A DNA stretch of 64,000 nt from JADFOI01 sp965218935 (GTDB lineage: Bacteria; Acidobacteriota; UBA6911; RPQK01; JADFOI01): NCBI GenBank assembly GCA_965218935.1, contig CBDCMH010000002.1:310001-374000 (forward strand), given 5' to 3'. The notes beneath the pieces are model-generated. The model saw nothing but the letters and a program-made list of their open reading frames with translations. It had not been told where the DNA came from and ran no database searches. This document shows positions 33,377 through 42,981 of this stretch, piece by piece (positions within the stretch are counted from its first letter, which is position 1; every line of letters starts with the position of its first letter). A program made the position numbers and the translations under genes.

Positions 33377-35551
33377 ATGAGATGGAACCTTTGCAACCGG
33401 GCTGTCCTGCTGGCCTGGGTCATTGCCGGAGTGTGGCCTCCCCTGTTTTCCTCTCCCCAGGAGAGGGATGAGCGTGAGCTGCGGGCGGTTCGCGCCGCCG
33501 GGGAGAAGCCGGTTCTGGACGGCGTCTTGGACGAGGCCATCTGGGGACCTGCCCCTCGTGCTGAACCGTTCAGGCAGAAAGAACCGACGGAAGGTCGGGA
33601 GGGCTCGGAAGCCACCTATGTGAAGGTGGTCTATACCGAGGACCGTCTCTTTTTTGGCATCGTTTGTCTCGATTCCTAGCCAGCCGAGATTGTTGCCACA
33701 GAATTGCGGCGAGACGGGAACCTGAGCAAAGACGATAGCATTTGGATTCTACTAGACTCCTTTCACGATCATTGAAATGCCTTCCTTTTTGCCACTAATC
33801 CCCGGGGAACCCAATATGACGCCCTCATCATCAACGAAGGAGAGGAGACCAATGAAGACTGGGATGAGGCGTGGAGAGTGGTTTCGCATGTGAACGATGA
33901 GGGCTGGAGTGCGGAAGTCGAGATCCCCTTCAAAATACTCCGGCTGAGGGCCTCGGATACTCAAATCGGGCTTGAATTCCAGCGTGTGATCCGCCGCAAG
34001 AATGAATTTGTTTTCTGGAATTCGTGGGAACGGGACTTTCGATTTGAGGAGGTTTCCCGCGCCGGCCATCTGGTAGGGTTAGAGGACCATGAATTGGGTC
34101 ACCGCGGGCGCGTGAAGGGCTATCTCGTGGGCGGAGCTGGCCAAAAAGGCGAGGCTGGATGGGACAATCGTTCAGACGCCGGGATCGACGACTTGAAATG
34201 GAGAATGACCCCCACCCTCACCGCTGATCTGACCTTGAACACGGACTTCGGAGAGGTTGAGATAGACTCTCAGCAGGCCAACTTCTCCACTCCTCGCAAT
34301 CAGCTCTTTTTCCCGAAAAAAAGAGAGTTCTTTCTGGAGGGAGCCGGCTTTTTCGATTTCAGCGCGCGTACGGAGGAGTCCCGATTTTCAACCACGTTTC
34401 AGGACTTCTTCAGCCGGCGAATCGGTCTTTCTCCTGAGGACAGTTCGAGGATCCCTATCCTGGGAGGAGCCAAACTTACGGGAAGGGCCGGCGCTTTATC
34501 CATCGGCGCACTGAACATGCAAACGCAGGAGGAAGGGGGGATAGACGGCAACAACTACAGCGTGCTGCGGGTGCGACAGGATCTGTTTTCACGTTCCAGC
34601 GTAGGAGGCATTTTTACCAACCGCTCTGGCGGTGGAAGTTTCAATCGGACCGCAGGAGTCGATACTCGCCTGGTTTTCTTTAACAATTTGGCCGTTGAAG
34701 GCTTTTTCGTCCGTTCGGACACAACGGCTGTCGACGAAGACCAAGATGCCTACCATGTCAAAGGCTATTGGAGAACAGACTTGTGGGATCTCGGTGCAGG
34801 CCATCTCACCTTGGAGCCCGGTTTCAGCACGGAGATGGGTTTTACGCGGCGCCCAAACAGCCGCAAGACCATCGCCGATATCGGCTATAAACCCAGACCC
34901 AACATCAGCTGGCTTCGCCAAATCCAGCTACGAGCCTTCTACGAATACTTCACTAATATGGAAAATGTGGTGGAACAGAAAGTTGCCCATTATCCGATAG
35001 TGTTTGTGTTCGAAAGTGGCGACAGCGTGCGCATTGGGCCCCACACCAAGTTTGATCGTCTGTCCAGACCGCTTCAGCTGGTTCCGGGAGTCTTCATTCC
35101 CCCGGGTGACTATAAGGGGGTGAGCTATTCGTTTACCTACTCAGGCGATCCTTCACGCCCCCTGGCCGGAAGCATCCGTTACACTTTCCAGGGAAGCTAC
35201 TTCGGTGGGACAAGACACTCCTGGCTGTTCAGACCACAGTGGAAACCCTTCCCTTCCCTGATCCTGGAGCTGGACTACGATTTCCAGAACATCTGGCTGC
35301 CTGAACAGCAGTTTTACAGTCATATCATTAACCTGGCTGTGAACTACTCCTTGAGCACGAGTCTCATCACCAGTACCGTCCTTCAATACAACCACAAGGC
35401 TCAAGTAAAAGGGATCAATTTCCGTTTGAACTACATTTATCGGCCAGGAGACGATCTCTTCATTGTTTACAGGGACGTTCGCAACCAGCTCAATCCTGCA
35501 TTCAGTGACCGGGCCGTTCTGGTCAAGTTCACCCGCTCATTTGATTTCTAG
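33377..35551 (+). pseudogene. DUF5916 outer-membrane protein with CBM9-like N-terminus, two nonsense codons
   Basis: A single frame from the ATG at 33377 to 35551 (about 724 codons) is interrupted by TAG at 33677-33679 and TGA at 33773-33775, with no frame change. Residues before, between and after the stops belong to one protein. It has a signal peptide, a CBM9-like domain (VLDGVLDEAIWGPAP, DRLFFGIVCLDS, DDSIWILLDSFHDH), then the DUF5916 barrel (QANFSTPRNQLFFPKKREFFLEGAGFF). The C-terminus ends in VKFTRSFDF, a good barrel signal. Both stops could arise by single substitutions (for example GAG to TAG, CGA to TGA). Probably inactive. Confidence 0.88.
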
Positions 35552-35561
35552 CCGGGATTTT

Positions 35562-36572
35562 TCAAGGGATAGGAACTTGTTCGAGGATCGCCGCAAGGAT
35601 CTCGTCGGTGGACATCTTGGCGGCCTCCGCTTGAACACTTCGAATAATCCGGTGCCGAAGAGCTGGAATCGCAATTTCCTTGACATCGGAAGGCATCACA
35701 TAGTCCCGCTCATGGAAAAAAGCCACTGTTTTGGAAAGAGAAAGCAGGTGGTGGTATGCTCGCGGTGAGATTCCCACGGTAATGGCATTCTTGAGGTTGT
35801 CGAGTCCGAAATCCCCCGGAGCCCGGGTCGCTCTTCCCAGCCGGACAACATATTCCCTCAACCGGTCATCGACATAGGTCTCTCGGATTAATTCTCTAAT
35901 CTCAATGACCGCCTTCGGCTCTATCAAAGGTTTCAGCTCAATCTTGCCCATATCGGTCTTCAACATCGTTAACTCATCACCATGCTCCGGGTAGACCACC
36001 CTTAGCATCATGGAGAATCGGTCTTTCTGGGCCTCTGGCAAGATATAAACCCCTTCCTGCTCGACAGGATTTTGAGTGGCCAGCACCCAGAAGGGATCAT
36101 CCAGCTTGAAGGTGTTATCTCCCAATGTGACCTGGCGCTCCTGCATCGCTTCCAGCAGGGCGCTTTGCGTTTTCGGGGTGGCCCGGTTGATTTCATCCGC
36201 CAGTAAGATGTTGGTAAATATGGGTCCGTGCTCAACTCCGAAAGTCCCCTTGGAGGGATCAAAAATGCGCGTCCCCACAATATCTGCAGGTAGAAGATCG
36301 GGAGTGAGCTGGATACGCTGAAAATTGGCGTGGACCACGCTTGAAATAGCCACCACCGCCAGCGTTTTGGCCACTCCGGGGACTCCTTCCAGCAGAACAT
36401 GGGCACAACCCCCGCGATGACCGTTCTCGGACGCATCCTTTTTAAAGGAATAGGGGATCTCGGTGAAAAGACCGACTAGGAGATCGCGAACCATCCGCTC
36501 CTGTCCGATGATGATCTGGTTGATCTCTCTCTCGATCTCTTTGAGAAGCTTTAAGGTTTGTTCTTTGGTCAT
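35562..36572 (-). CDS. moxR: MoxR-family AAA+ ATPase
   Basis: 336 residues. Walker A is GVPGVAKT near residue 64 and Walker B LLADEINRA near 125, with sensor region WVLATQNPVEQEG and the C-terminal lid (AAA_lid_2) that is standard for MoxR. MoxR ATPases act as chaperones with VWA-domain partners; a VWA and a TPR-type gene lie directly upstream on the same strand. Its usual next neighbour, DUF58, is found at 23311-24207 instead. It converges on the DUF5916 pseudogene with a 10-bp gap. Confidence 0.93.
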   Translation of the reverse strand: MTKEQTLKLLKEIEREINQIIIGQERMVRDLLVGLFTEIPYSFKKDASENGHRGGCAHVLLEGVPGVAKTLAVVAISSVVHANFQRIQLTPDLLPADIVGTRIFDPSKGTFGVEHGPIFTNILLADEINRATPKTQSALLEAMQERQVTLGDNTFKLDDPFWVLATQNPVEQEGVYILPEAQKDRFSMMLRVVYPEHGDELTMLKTDMGKIELKPLIEPKAVIEIRELIRETYVDDRLREYVVRLGRATRAPGDFGLDNLKNAITVGISPRAYHHLLSLSKTVAFFHERDYVMPSDVKEIAIPALRHRIIRSVQAEAAKMSTDEILAAILEQVPIP

Positions 36573-36619
36573 GAGTCTGATGTGAAAGAAGTTATTCTAA
36601 GGGCGCAGCCGGAGCTGGG

Positions 36620-37621
36620 TCAATCAACAAAAAAGATCGCCAACGCGGAAAATCCGGTGGCAACAAGGTAATAGTACAGGGGGATCTTATCGGTTACGGG
36701 TCGAGTACCAATCACCCTTCTTTCGTTCCAGAGAATATCATTCAGGTTCTCATACAATTCTGTGCCGGTCTCCGATCGATAGTAGCGACCTCCTGTGGCT
36801 CCGGCCACCCAGCGCAAGGTGCCTTCATCGAAGTTGGCCAGCACCCTATCACCTTGCTCATCTACAAGAAAAACCGTGTGCCCATCCCTCTCCCCGATAG
36901 GAATATACCCCCCAAGTTGTGTTCCTAGACCGACACAATAAGTGCGTAGGCCCAAAAAAGCGGCCCTTTGTACGGCGTCCCGCAGTTCCTCTCCATGGTC
37001 CTCTCCGTCAGAAATTAATATGAAGGTTATATCCTGGGGTCGAAGTGACTCGTCATACTCCTGCTCCTTTTCCAAAAGCACAAGTCCGTTCTTGAAAGCG
37101 CCACCAATATCGGTTCCGAAACTCGGTCGCCAGTCCGACTCCAGGTAGTCCAGGTAAAAAAGAATGTTCGCGGGATCCTCGGTCAGATAGGAAAGTATCA
37201 AACTCGATCCAGCAAAACCGACAAGGCCTATTTGACCGATGTTTTCGCCTCGATGCAGGATAAAGTTCTGAATCTCATCACGCGCCCTTTCGATTCGCGA
37301 GGGGAGGATATCCCTTGCCCTCATAGATAGGGAGATGTCCAGAAGAAAAACGACATTGACCTTTCGATAGATGTTTTCCTGTCTCCTGAGCTCGATGTGG
37401 GGCTCGGATACGGCCAGGATTAAACTTCCAGCTCCCAGAACAAACAAAGAGGCCAACCGAAAATAACGGAATTTGCTTGAGACATGGCCCAGCTGTGCCA
37501 CCTGCTCCATCCGGAATTGGAGTCTCACTTTTTCTATGTATTGAAAAACGATCCAGACAAGGAAGACGGCCAAAGGCAATAAGAACAGCAGGTTTAAGTA
37601 TTTTGGAGCAACAAAGGACAC
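36620..37621 (-). CDS. VWA-domain membrane protein, BatA/BatB type
   Basis: 333 residues. Two N-terminal membrane helices (LNLLFLLPLAVFLVWIVF; LASLFVLGAGSLILAV) precede a VWA domain whose metal site is VVFLLDISLSMRARD. A last helix lies near the C-terminus (YYYLVATGFSALAIFFVD). It is the second VWA protein of this class in the window (the other is at 21335-22354), as in Bat operons that contain batA and batB. It sits between the TPR-like gene (5-bp gap) and moxR (about 47-bp gap). Confidence 0.85.
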   Translation of the reverse strand: MSFVAPKYLNLLFLLPLAVFLVWIVFQYIEKVRLQFRMEQVAQLGHVSSKFRYFRLASLFVLGAGSLILAVSEPHIELRRQENIYRKVNVVFLLDISLSMRARDILPSRIERARDEIQNFILHRGENIGQIGLVGFAGSSLILSYLTEDPANILFYLDYLESDWRPSFGTDIGGAFKNGLVLLEKEQEYDESLRPQDITFILISDGEDHGEELRDAVQRAAFLGLRTYCVGLGTQLGGYIPIGERDGHTVFLVDEQGDRVLANFDEGTLRWVAGATGGRYYRSETGTELYENLNDILWNERRVIGTRPVTDKIPLYYYLVATGFSALAIFFVD

Positions 37622-37626
37622 TGATT

Positions 37627-38232
37627 TTATCCTGCTACCTTGGTATCGCCCTGCTGTATATCTTCGGGCCGCAGCAGCTTTATGGGTTGCTCCTCTTCAT
37701 CTTGTTCCGCTTGCTCGATAGCTGTCCTCAGTAACTCGTAATTGAATCGGATGCTCCATCTCTGCTCAGTGTCTTTTTCCAATCCTGCTCGATACTGCTC
37801 CTGGGCTCGATGAAACCAGGCGAAGGCATCCTGCGGATTCTGTTCGTTCACTCCCTTCCCAAAAAAGGCATTGCCGCTCCAGAAGTACACTGCTGCGATG
37901 TCGTTGATGCCCTCTTGAACGCAGATGTCACTTAACTCAGCTGCCTCGTCATATTTTTCCATCTTGTACAAGAGTCTCAACTGAGCAATCATGGCATCGG
38001 AATACTCATCTTCAAAGTGGCTCTTCAGCACGGACATAGTGCCAAGAAACTGAACCAGATTCTTGTATTCCGCCATTGCTTCTTCCACCATCTCAGTTCC
38101 TTCCAAACTTCTGGCTCTTGCCTGACGATCACCGACTGAAGACTGAAGATAGGCGTATGCCAGCAAAACTGCGGAAGTGATGACCAGCAAGGCCAACAAT
38201 AGGGGGAGGAATCCTAACTCCGTTTTTTTCAT
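37627..38232 (-). CDS. TPR-like membrane-anchored protein of MoxR/VWA cluster
   Basis: 201 residues. An N-terminal membrane anchor (LGFLPLLLALLVITSAVLLAYAYL) is followed by helical repeats (MVEEAMAEYKNLVQFL, YDEAAELSDICVQEG, AFAWFHRAQEQYRAGLEKD) in TPR style, and a charged C-terminus. It begins the operon TPR-VWA-moxR on the minus strand, comparable to the BatC/BatE component. Likely a periplasmic scaffold for the VWA protein. The assignment rests on context plus weak repeat similarity. Confidence 0.65.
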   Translation of the reverse strand: MKKTELGFLPLLLALLVITSAVLLAYAYLQSSVGDRQARARSLEGTEMVEEAMAEYKNLVQFLGTMSVLKSHFEDEYSDAMIAQLRLLYKMEKYDEAAELSDICVQEGINDIAAVYFWSGNAFFGKGVNEQNPQDAFAWFHRAQEQYRAGLEKDTEQRWSIRFNYELLRTAIEQAEQDEEEQPIKLLRPEDIQQGDTKVAG

Positions 38233-38288
38233 GGCGCCTAAACTATCAGAGGAAAAATTGCAGAGTCAATGATTATTTGCAATAAAAT

Positions 38289-38334
38289 CCGGATTATTCA
38301 TTATCTCAACCGCAGCGAAGAAAGCGCCGACCTG
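38289..38334 (+). repeat. CTAG-type interspersed repeat, copy d (partial)
   Basis: Bases reading CCGGATTATTCATTATCTC then CCGCAGCGAAGAAAGCGCCGACCTG match the core of the interspersed repeat, lacking the CTAG terminus. It lies between the TPR-like gene start and the original end of the antiporter gene. Confidence 0.55.
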
Positions 38335-38411
38335 CCCCGAGTGTCACTTAGCCAGAAAACCGGAGTTGGACTTTTTCGAGGGAGGATTCGGAACCGACGA
38401 TGGTGACGTGG

Positions 38412-40274
38412 TCACCCATCTGCAGGCGTGTGTAACCGTGGCAGATGAGTGACGCGGTTTCTAAACACACTGAGGACCAGCGTATCCACCGGAAGTTGCA
38501 GATGCCTGAGGGCTGTGCCGTGCAGGTTGGGATCGGAGACGACCAGCTCGACGACGTCCTGTCCCCTTTCCATGCCCAGGAGTAGTGCCGCCGCCGCCGG
38601 CGAGCGGACGAAATGGTCGAGCAGGTTCACCATGGCCAGACCAGGATCAAGAATGGTCGCTCCTAGAACCCGGTAGCGCTCCCAATAAGACCGGTCCTGG
38701 GATCGCACGATGACGCACTGTGTCCCGAATCGCTCGTAGGCGGCCTGACAGATTTCCAGATTTTGCTCGTTCCGCATCAGGGCGACAAAAGCCTGAGCTT
38801 TTCCTGCTCCAACTTTCTCCAGAGAAGCGGGGCGCAGGTCCGGTACGGGGACGATCTCGATCTCCCCGTTTGAAGCCACGTCGAGGGGTTCCGTCTTTCG
38901 GGTGACGATATGAACCATCCAGCCGTGGGCGTTGAGCTGGCGGGCCAGTGCCAGAGACTGTCCTTCCAGTCCGAAAATATAGGCGACGGGTACACCCCGA
39001 AGATCACGACGTCCGGCCCTTACGTGCGATTCACCAGCCATGTGAAGGGCCCACTTGAAGAGCGGTGGTCCCACCAGTTCGTTGAGAATGATCACGGCGA
39101 TCAGCATGGCTGCTAGAAGATCTCCCCATTCGGGGAACTCAGCAGCCACCTCACGTGCCAGTCCCAGCCCGATTCCAGCCTGGGTCACAAAACCCATCCA
39201 GCTGATGCGGTTGAGCCTCCATGGCTCTCCAGCCGCTGCGCCGCCCACCAACGACCCCATCGTGATGGCAGCCAGGCGGACGGCGAAAAGCAGCAGGGCG
39301 ATGTGCCAGGTTTGAACAAGGGTGCCAAAGGCCAGCGATGCACCGGCCAAAGTGAAGAAAACCACGTATACCGGCTGACCGACCAGATCCAGCACCGGAT
39401 GCAACTCGGTGCGGCGCTGGCTGAAGTTGGTCACGACGAATCCCGCTACCATGCACACCAGAAGCGGCTCCAGGAATATTTCCACTGGCCAGGAGTCGCG
39501 GGACCAGTGATGCAGCCAGGAAGAAAAAGGGAAGGCCAGGTAATTGCAGGCCAGCAGCAAGATACCTTTGAAGATACCATTAGCGGGAATCGGTGAAACG
39601 CGGGCGACAATCTTACCCAGAACCACTCCCAGACCCGCAGCCAAAACGATTTCTGCAATAACCAGAAGAACCAGGCCCAACCGGAAACCCAACTGGTCCA
39701 GAAGTGCATCGGCGACCGAGGAACTGATGGCAAAAACGAGGATGACGACCACGTCCATGGTAATGGTCACCCCCAGGACCAGGCGAGTGAAGGGACCGGT
39801 CGCTCGCAGTTCATTGATGACAGCTATGGCCGACGAAGGTGAACGCGAAACCAGGATGGCGGCCCCCACCAGAGCGATGGCCAGACGTGCCGGTGCCGGT
39901 AGCGTTGCCATGAAAGGAATCACATCGGCGAGCAGGAATAAAGCCAGCGCCGACAGTGTATAGCTGAACCCCACCAGACCCAGAGTTACCCAGCGGATGG
40001 TGCGAAAACGACTCCTGAATTCAGGCAAGTAGAGGTGGGCACCTGCGGCAAAGCCGATAAATCCCAACGCAATCTGATCAAGAAAATGAACTCTTTCCAG
40101 AGATTCGGCGCTGACGACTTCCAACACATAGGGGCCTGCCACGATGCCGGTGAGTAGAAACCCGGTTACCAGCGGAAAGTGAACCCGGGTGAAGAAAGCT
40201 CCAATCTGGCGAGAAGCAAGGGCAATCAGGCCAAAGACCAGAAGGGCAGCCACAAGCTGAGTATCCAGAGCCAT
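38412..40274 (-). CDS. CPA2-type cation/proton antiporter with TrkA-N-like domain, C-terminus frameshifted
   Basis: 620 residues. About 12-13 hydrophobic helices make the Na+/H+ exchanger domain (GFLLTGIVAGPYVL, GFIGFAAGAHLYLPEF, SRSPSSAIAVINE). A cytosolic nucleotide-binding region follows (VAYIFGLEGQSLALARQLNAHGWMVHIVTR) and then the start of a TrkA-C domain. The end is abnormal. After LPVDTLVLSV the expected HGYTRLQMGDHVTIVGSE lies in a different frame, running to a stop at 38348-38350. A one-base insertion near 38447-38465 thus replaces the last 35 or so residues. The KefB-like transporter may tolerate this, or it may be a sequencing indel. Confidence 0.87.
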   Translation of the reverse strand: MALDTQLVAALLVFGLIALASRQIGAFFTRVHFPLVTGFLLTGIVAGPYVLEVVSAESLERVHFLDQIALGFIGFAAGAHLYLPEFRSRFRTIRWVTLGLVGFSYTLSALALFLLADVIPFMATLPAPARLAIALVGAAILVSRSPSSAIAVINELRATGPFTRLVLGVTITMDVVVILVFAISSSVADALLDQLGFRLGLVLLVIAEIVLAAGLGVVLGKIVARVSPIPANGIFKGILLLACNYLAFPFSSWLHHWSRDSWPVEIFLEPLLVCMVAGFVVTNFSQRRTELHPVLDLVGQPVYVVFFTLAGASLAFGTLVQTWHIALLLFAVRLAAITMGSLVGGAAAGEPWRLNRISWMGFVTQAGIGLGLAREVAAEFPEWGDLLAAMLIAVIILNELVGPPLFKWALHMAGESHVRAGRRDLRGVPVAYIFGLEGQSLALARQLNAHGWMVHIVTRKTEPLDVASNGEIEIVPVPDLRPASLEKVGAGKAQAFVALMRNEQNLEICQAAYERFGTQCVIVRSQDRSYWERYRVLGATILDPGLAMVNLLDHFVRSPAAAALLLGMERGQDVVELVVSDPNLHGTALRHLQLPVDTLVLSVFRNRVTHLPRLHTPADG

Positions 40275-40660
40275 AGATCAAGTTTATCGAATTGGGTCGA
40301 TGCTCGGGGGGCAGGCGAACCTGGGGAATGGCTGCCGCCGAGTCAAGCTTTGCAGCTCTCTCCTGCTTCAGCAAGAAGTATGTCTACAACCTTAACAACA
40401 CGGAAGAGGGGATCAGAATCAGGACAATTCCCAAATACTGACCTTTACTCGCCCAAACCTCACATGTATCGTCGTCATTCTTCTTGCTCTCAAGGTGGGA
40501 TGGAAGGTACTGTGTTCGTCATGAAATCCAAATCGAGAATTTCAGGTCTATCGGCCGGTACTGTCTGTGCCCGTTTTTCGTGTCTGTTCTGGGGAATAGC
40601 CCGCAACGACACAAGAATGCGCACCCAACGCAAACCATTCAACGCTTGAGGTAAATACCT
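40275..40660. other. Divergent intergenic region, no gene supported
   Basis: 386 bp between the antiporter (minus) and the cytochrome/Vgb gene (plus). Open frames here have no coding character. Promoters for both genes are expected but none is clear. Confidence 0.35.
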
Positions 40661-41953
40661 ATGCGAAGCAGAGCGCTTTCTATCCTCACCGTCACGGGGC
40701 TACTGTGTCTGGCTGTAGCCGCGCCGGCCGAAGCACAGGGAGGGCGAGGTGGCCAGGAGACTCAGTTGCCGGCGGGAGCAGGCCAGCACTTGGTCCAGAA
40801 CCTGTGCACCCAGTGTCACGGTCTCAACCGGATCGTTGGCTCGTCGGGATACGACCGGCCCGGCTGGCGTGCGTTGATAGACACGATGATTGCGCTGGCG
40901 GATGCCCAGGCCAACACCATTTCCACGTACCTGACCGAGCATTTCCCCGAGCGGCCGGGGCGGCGTCCCACTCTGGTTCCGGGTGACAAATCGATCAAGA
41001 TCACTGAGTGGCTGGTCCCAACCCTCGGCCAGCGATCGCGCGACCCGATCGAGGCGCCGGACGGCTCGATCTGGTGGACGGGGATGTGGGCCAGTCTTGC
41101 GGGACGGCTCGATCCCGAGACGGGCGAGATGGAGGAATTTCACCTACCGCCCACCGCGCGGCCGCACAGCATGATTCCCGACTCGTACGGAAACATTTGG
41201 TACACCGGAAACGGTAATTCCACCATTGGCAAGCTTGATCCCAGGACTGGCATCATCACCGAATACCCGACCGATGCCCGGGACCCTCACACGGCGGTCT
41301 TCCATCCAAACGGCAATCTCTACTTCACCGCCCAACAGGCCGGTATGCTCGGGCGCCTGAGCCCTGAGACCGGTGAAGTCACTGAGGTTCAGACGGAGCC
41401 GAGGCCGTACGGCATCCAGGTGGCCCCCGACGGTACGATCTGGGTCGCTTACAACGGCACCAACAGGATCGGGGCCTTGGATCCCAGAACAATGAACGTC
41501 CGCTACTACGAAGTACCAAACGAAGAGTCGCGCATTCGCCGGCTTGGGCTCACCAGCGACGGCATGGTCTGGTACGGGAACTCCACTCAAGGCCGCATCG
41601 GAAGGCTCAACCCGGAGACCGGTGAGATCCGAGAGTGGCCTTCACCCAGTGGTCCAGATGCTCATCCCTATGCTTTCGCCGTCGTGGATAACGTCATCTG
41701 GTACAACGAGTCGGGCATGAGGCCAGACGCACTCGTGCGGTTCGACCCGAAGACGGAACAGTTCCAGAGCTGGGTCATTCCCTCCGGCGTCGGCATAATC
41801 CGGAATTTCTGGGTGACCAAGGGTGGCAATTTGCTGATTCCACCAGACCAGTTCGAACCGCGTGGGCTTGGTGAAGATACAGGACTAGAACCGACTCACT
41901 CAGATCAACGTCATCCTCCGGCTAGTGCCGACGAATTAAGCCATGATCGGTAA
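40661..41953 (+). CDS. Cytochrome c domain fused to Vgb-lyase-like beta-propeller, 3' frameshift
   Basis: 430 residues. A signal peptide (LTVTGLLCLAVAAPAEA) is followed by a heme-binding CTQCH near residue 48. Then comes a six-bladed propeller of the virginiamycin B lyase (Vgb) family, with repeated blades such as DGSIWWTGMWASLAGRLDPETGE and YGNIWYTGNGNSTIGKLDPRTGI. Near 41840 an extra C shifts the frame. The natural ending (LIHQTSSNRVGLVKIQD, stop at 41886-41888) lies in the next frame, so the present ORF gains an unrelated 38-residue tail. Periplasmic; substrate unknown. Confidence 0.88.
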   Translation: MRSRALSILTVTGLLCLAVAAPAEAQGGRGGQETQLPAGAGQHLVQNLCTQCHGLNRIVGSSGYDRPGWRALIDTMIALADAQANTISTYLTEHFPERPGRRPTLVPGDKSIKITEWLVPTLGQRSRDPIEAPDGSIWWTGMWASLAGRLDPETGEMEEFHLPPTARPHSMIPDSYGNIWYTGNGNSTIGKLDPRTGIITEYPTDARDPHTAVFHPNGNLYFTAQQAGMLGRLSPETGEVTEVQTEPRPYGIQVAPDGTIWVAYNGTNRIGALDPRTMNVRYYEVPNEESRIRRLGLTSDGMVWYGNSTQGRIGRLNPETGEIREWPSPSGPDAHPYAFAVVDNVIWYNESGMRPDALVRFDPKTEQFQSWVIPSGVGIIRNFWVTKGGNLLIPPDQFEPRGLGEDTGLEPTHSDQRHPPASADELSHDR

Positions 41954-41976
41954 ATGTAATAGTATGACAGGACGAA

Positions 41977-42080
41977 GAGGTGCTGGATCAACTCAATTGG
42001 CAACCCGCTCAGCGACCTATCTTCTGGTCTAGGCCTGGGGACTTCACACGGCCATGCGTGCTGGAGACTTCAGCCAGGTG
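41977..42080 (+). pseudogene. IS3 orfB remnant: three collinear patches
   Basis: Three short segments match the IS3 orfB at 20082-21080 without mismatch and in the same order. 41977-41994 corresponds to 20145-20162, 42012-42029 to 20505-20522, and 42032-42080 to 20582-20630. Between the first two is 17 bp of unrelated sequence. The insertion has thus decayed by large internal deletions while the remaining sequence stayed unchanged. Confidence 0.85.
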
Positions 42081-42195
42081 TCCAAGACTTGTAGCGTTCG
42101 AGATCCGGCTCGTAGACTCGCATGCTTAAGTCAATGCCGTAATCGCCGCGGTTAATCGGCACCCAGTTCTCGTCAGGCACACCGTCGGTGTATCC
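42081..42195 (-). pseudogene. DUF1254/DUF1214-like C-terminal remnant
   Basis: The minus strand reads TDGVPDENWVPINRGDYGIDLSMRVYEPDLERYKSWTP. This resembles the C-terminal NWxxxNxGdY...RxYxPdLexyxxWxP segment of DUF1254/DUF1214 proteins. It is fused in frame to the IS110 transposase fragment on one side and to IS3 patches on the other, so it is debris. Family assignment is tentative. Confidence 0.5.
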
Positions 42196-42786
42196 CGTCA
42201 GTTGCACGATCAGATCCAAAAGCGGCGTCACCGTTTGTTCCAGCTCCTGCGGTACATGAAGACCTACCTTATTCGCAAAACTGCGGGCGGATGAGGCTGG
42301 CAGACGCCCTCCCATCAGCTTGGCAGCAGACCGCACATGGTTGATCAGTCGGGTGCGGCACCTGAGTAGATTCTCTCGGGCTCTGATCAACTCCAGATCT
42401 GCCTGCGCCTGGACTCCCCGGTGTTGAATCGGTGATAACAATTTCACATCCAACCGAGCCACACGGGCTAGATATTCCGCATCGACTCGATCATCCTTCC
42501 TTTTGTTTTCATAAATGAGCCGCAGCTTTCTGGCATTAGCCACAATCACCTCATGTCCCAGCCCTTGCAATTCGCGACTGATCCAGCCTGACTGTGTTCC
42601 CACTTCCAAGGCAATCCGAGCCGGTGACATCGAACCAAACTTCTTCTGTAAGGCTTTCGACGTCGTTGCAATCCTCCCTTCTTCCACCAACTCCCCCACC
42701 TCGTCAAAGACTTTGAAGTAGCTACTCCGGTCACCCAGATCCAATCCGATGGTCATTTGCCTGCTTTCACTGTTATCATTCTTCAT
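42196..42786 (-). pseudogene. IS110-family transposase, C-terminally truncated
   Basis: About 197 residues of the N-terminal RuvC-like DEDD domain remain: TIGLDLGDRSS (first D), ALEVGTQSG (E) and KRKDDRVDAEYLAR (D/D), followed by the coiled-coil start. The C-terminal transposase_20 domain with the catalytic serine is absent. The frame continues directly into unrelated coding sequence. Non-functional on its own, unless a second copy elsewhere supplies the protein. Confidence 0.85.
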
Positions 42787-42787
42787 G

Positions 42788-42869
42788 GGCCAAACCTCCT
42801 TTGCTTGGGCGTAACAGCCCGATTAGTAATTTTGCAGCTCATTCTAGAGACTGCGTCTGAGGTTTGGCC
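42788..42869 (-). repeat. Hairpin in the IS110 leader, bridge-RNA-like region
   Basis: Perfect 11-base arms GGCCAAACCTC (42788-42798) and complement (42859-42869) bracket a 60-base loop immediately upstream of the IS110 transposase start on the minus strand. In IS110-group elements this non-coding flank can encode the bridge RNA. Whether this is one is inferred from position only. Confidence 0.45.
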
Positions 42870-42981
42870 TTCTCATCCCTATCTGGAGTGAGTTGGAGTG
42901 AGTTTGCCGCGGGCACAATTTAGGCACAACCCCTGCAATTCATTTGAAAACAGAAGGCAATTAAACCAGTATACTCTCTCC

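Noticed and set aside
33677..33775. Stop-codon readthrough or recoding in the DUF5916 gene
   Set aside because: Two different stop codons, no selenocysteine-type hairpin evident, and other genes in the window use TAG and TGA as normal stops.
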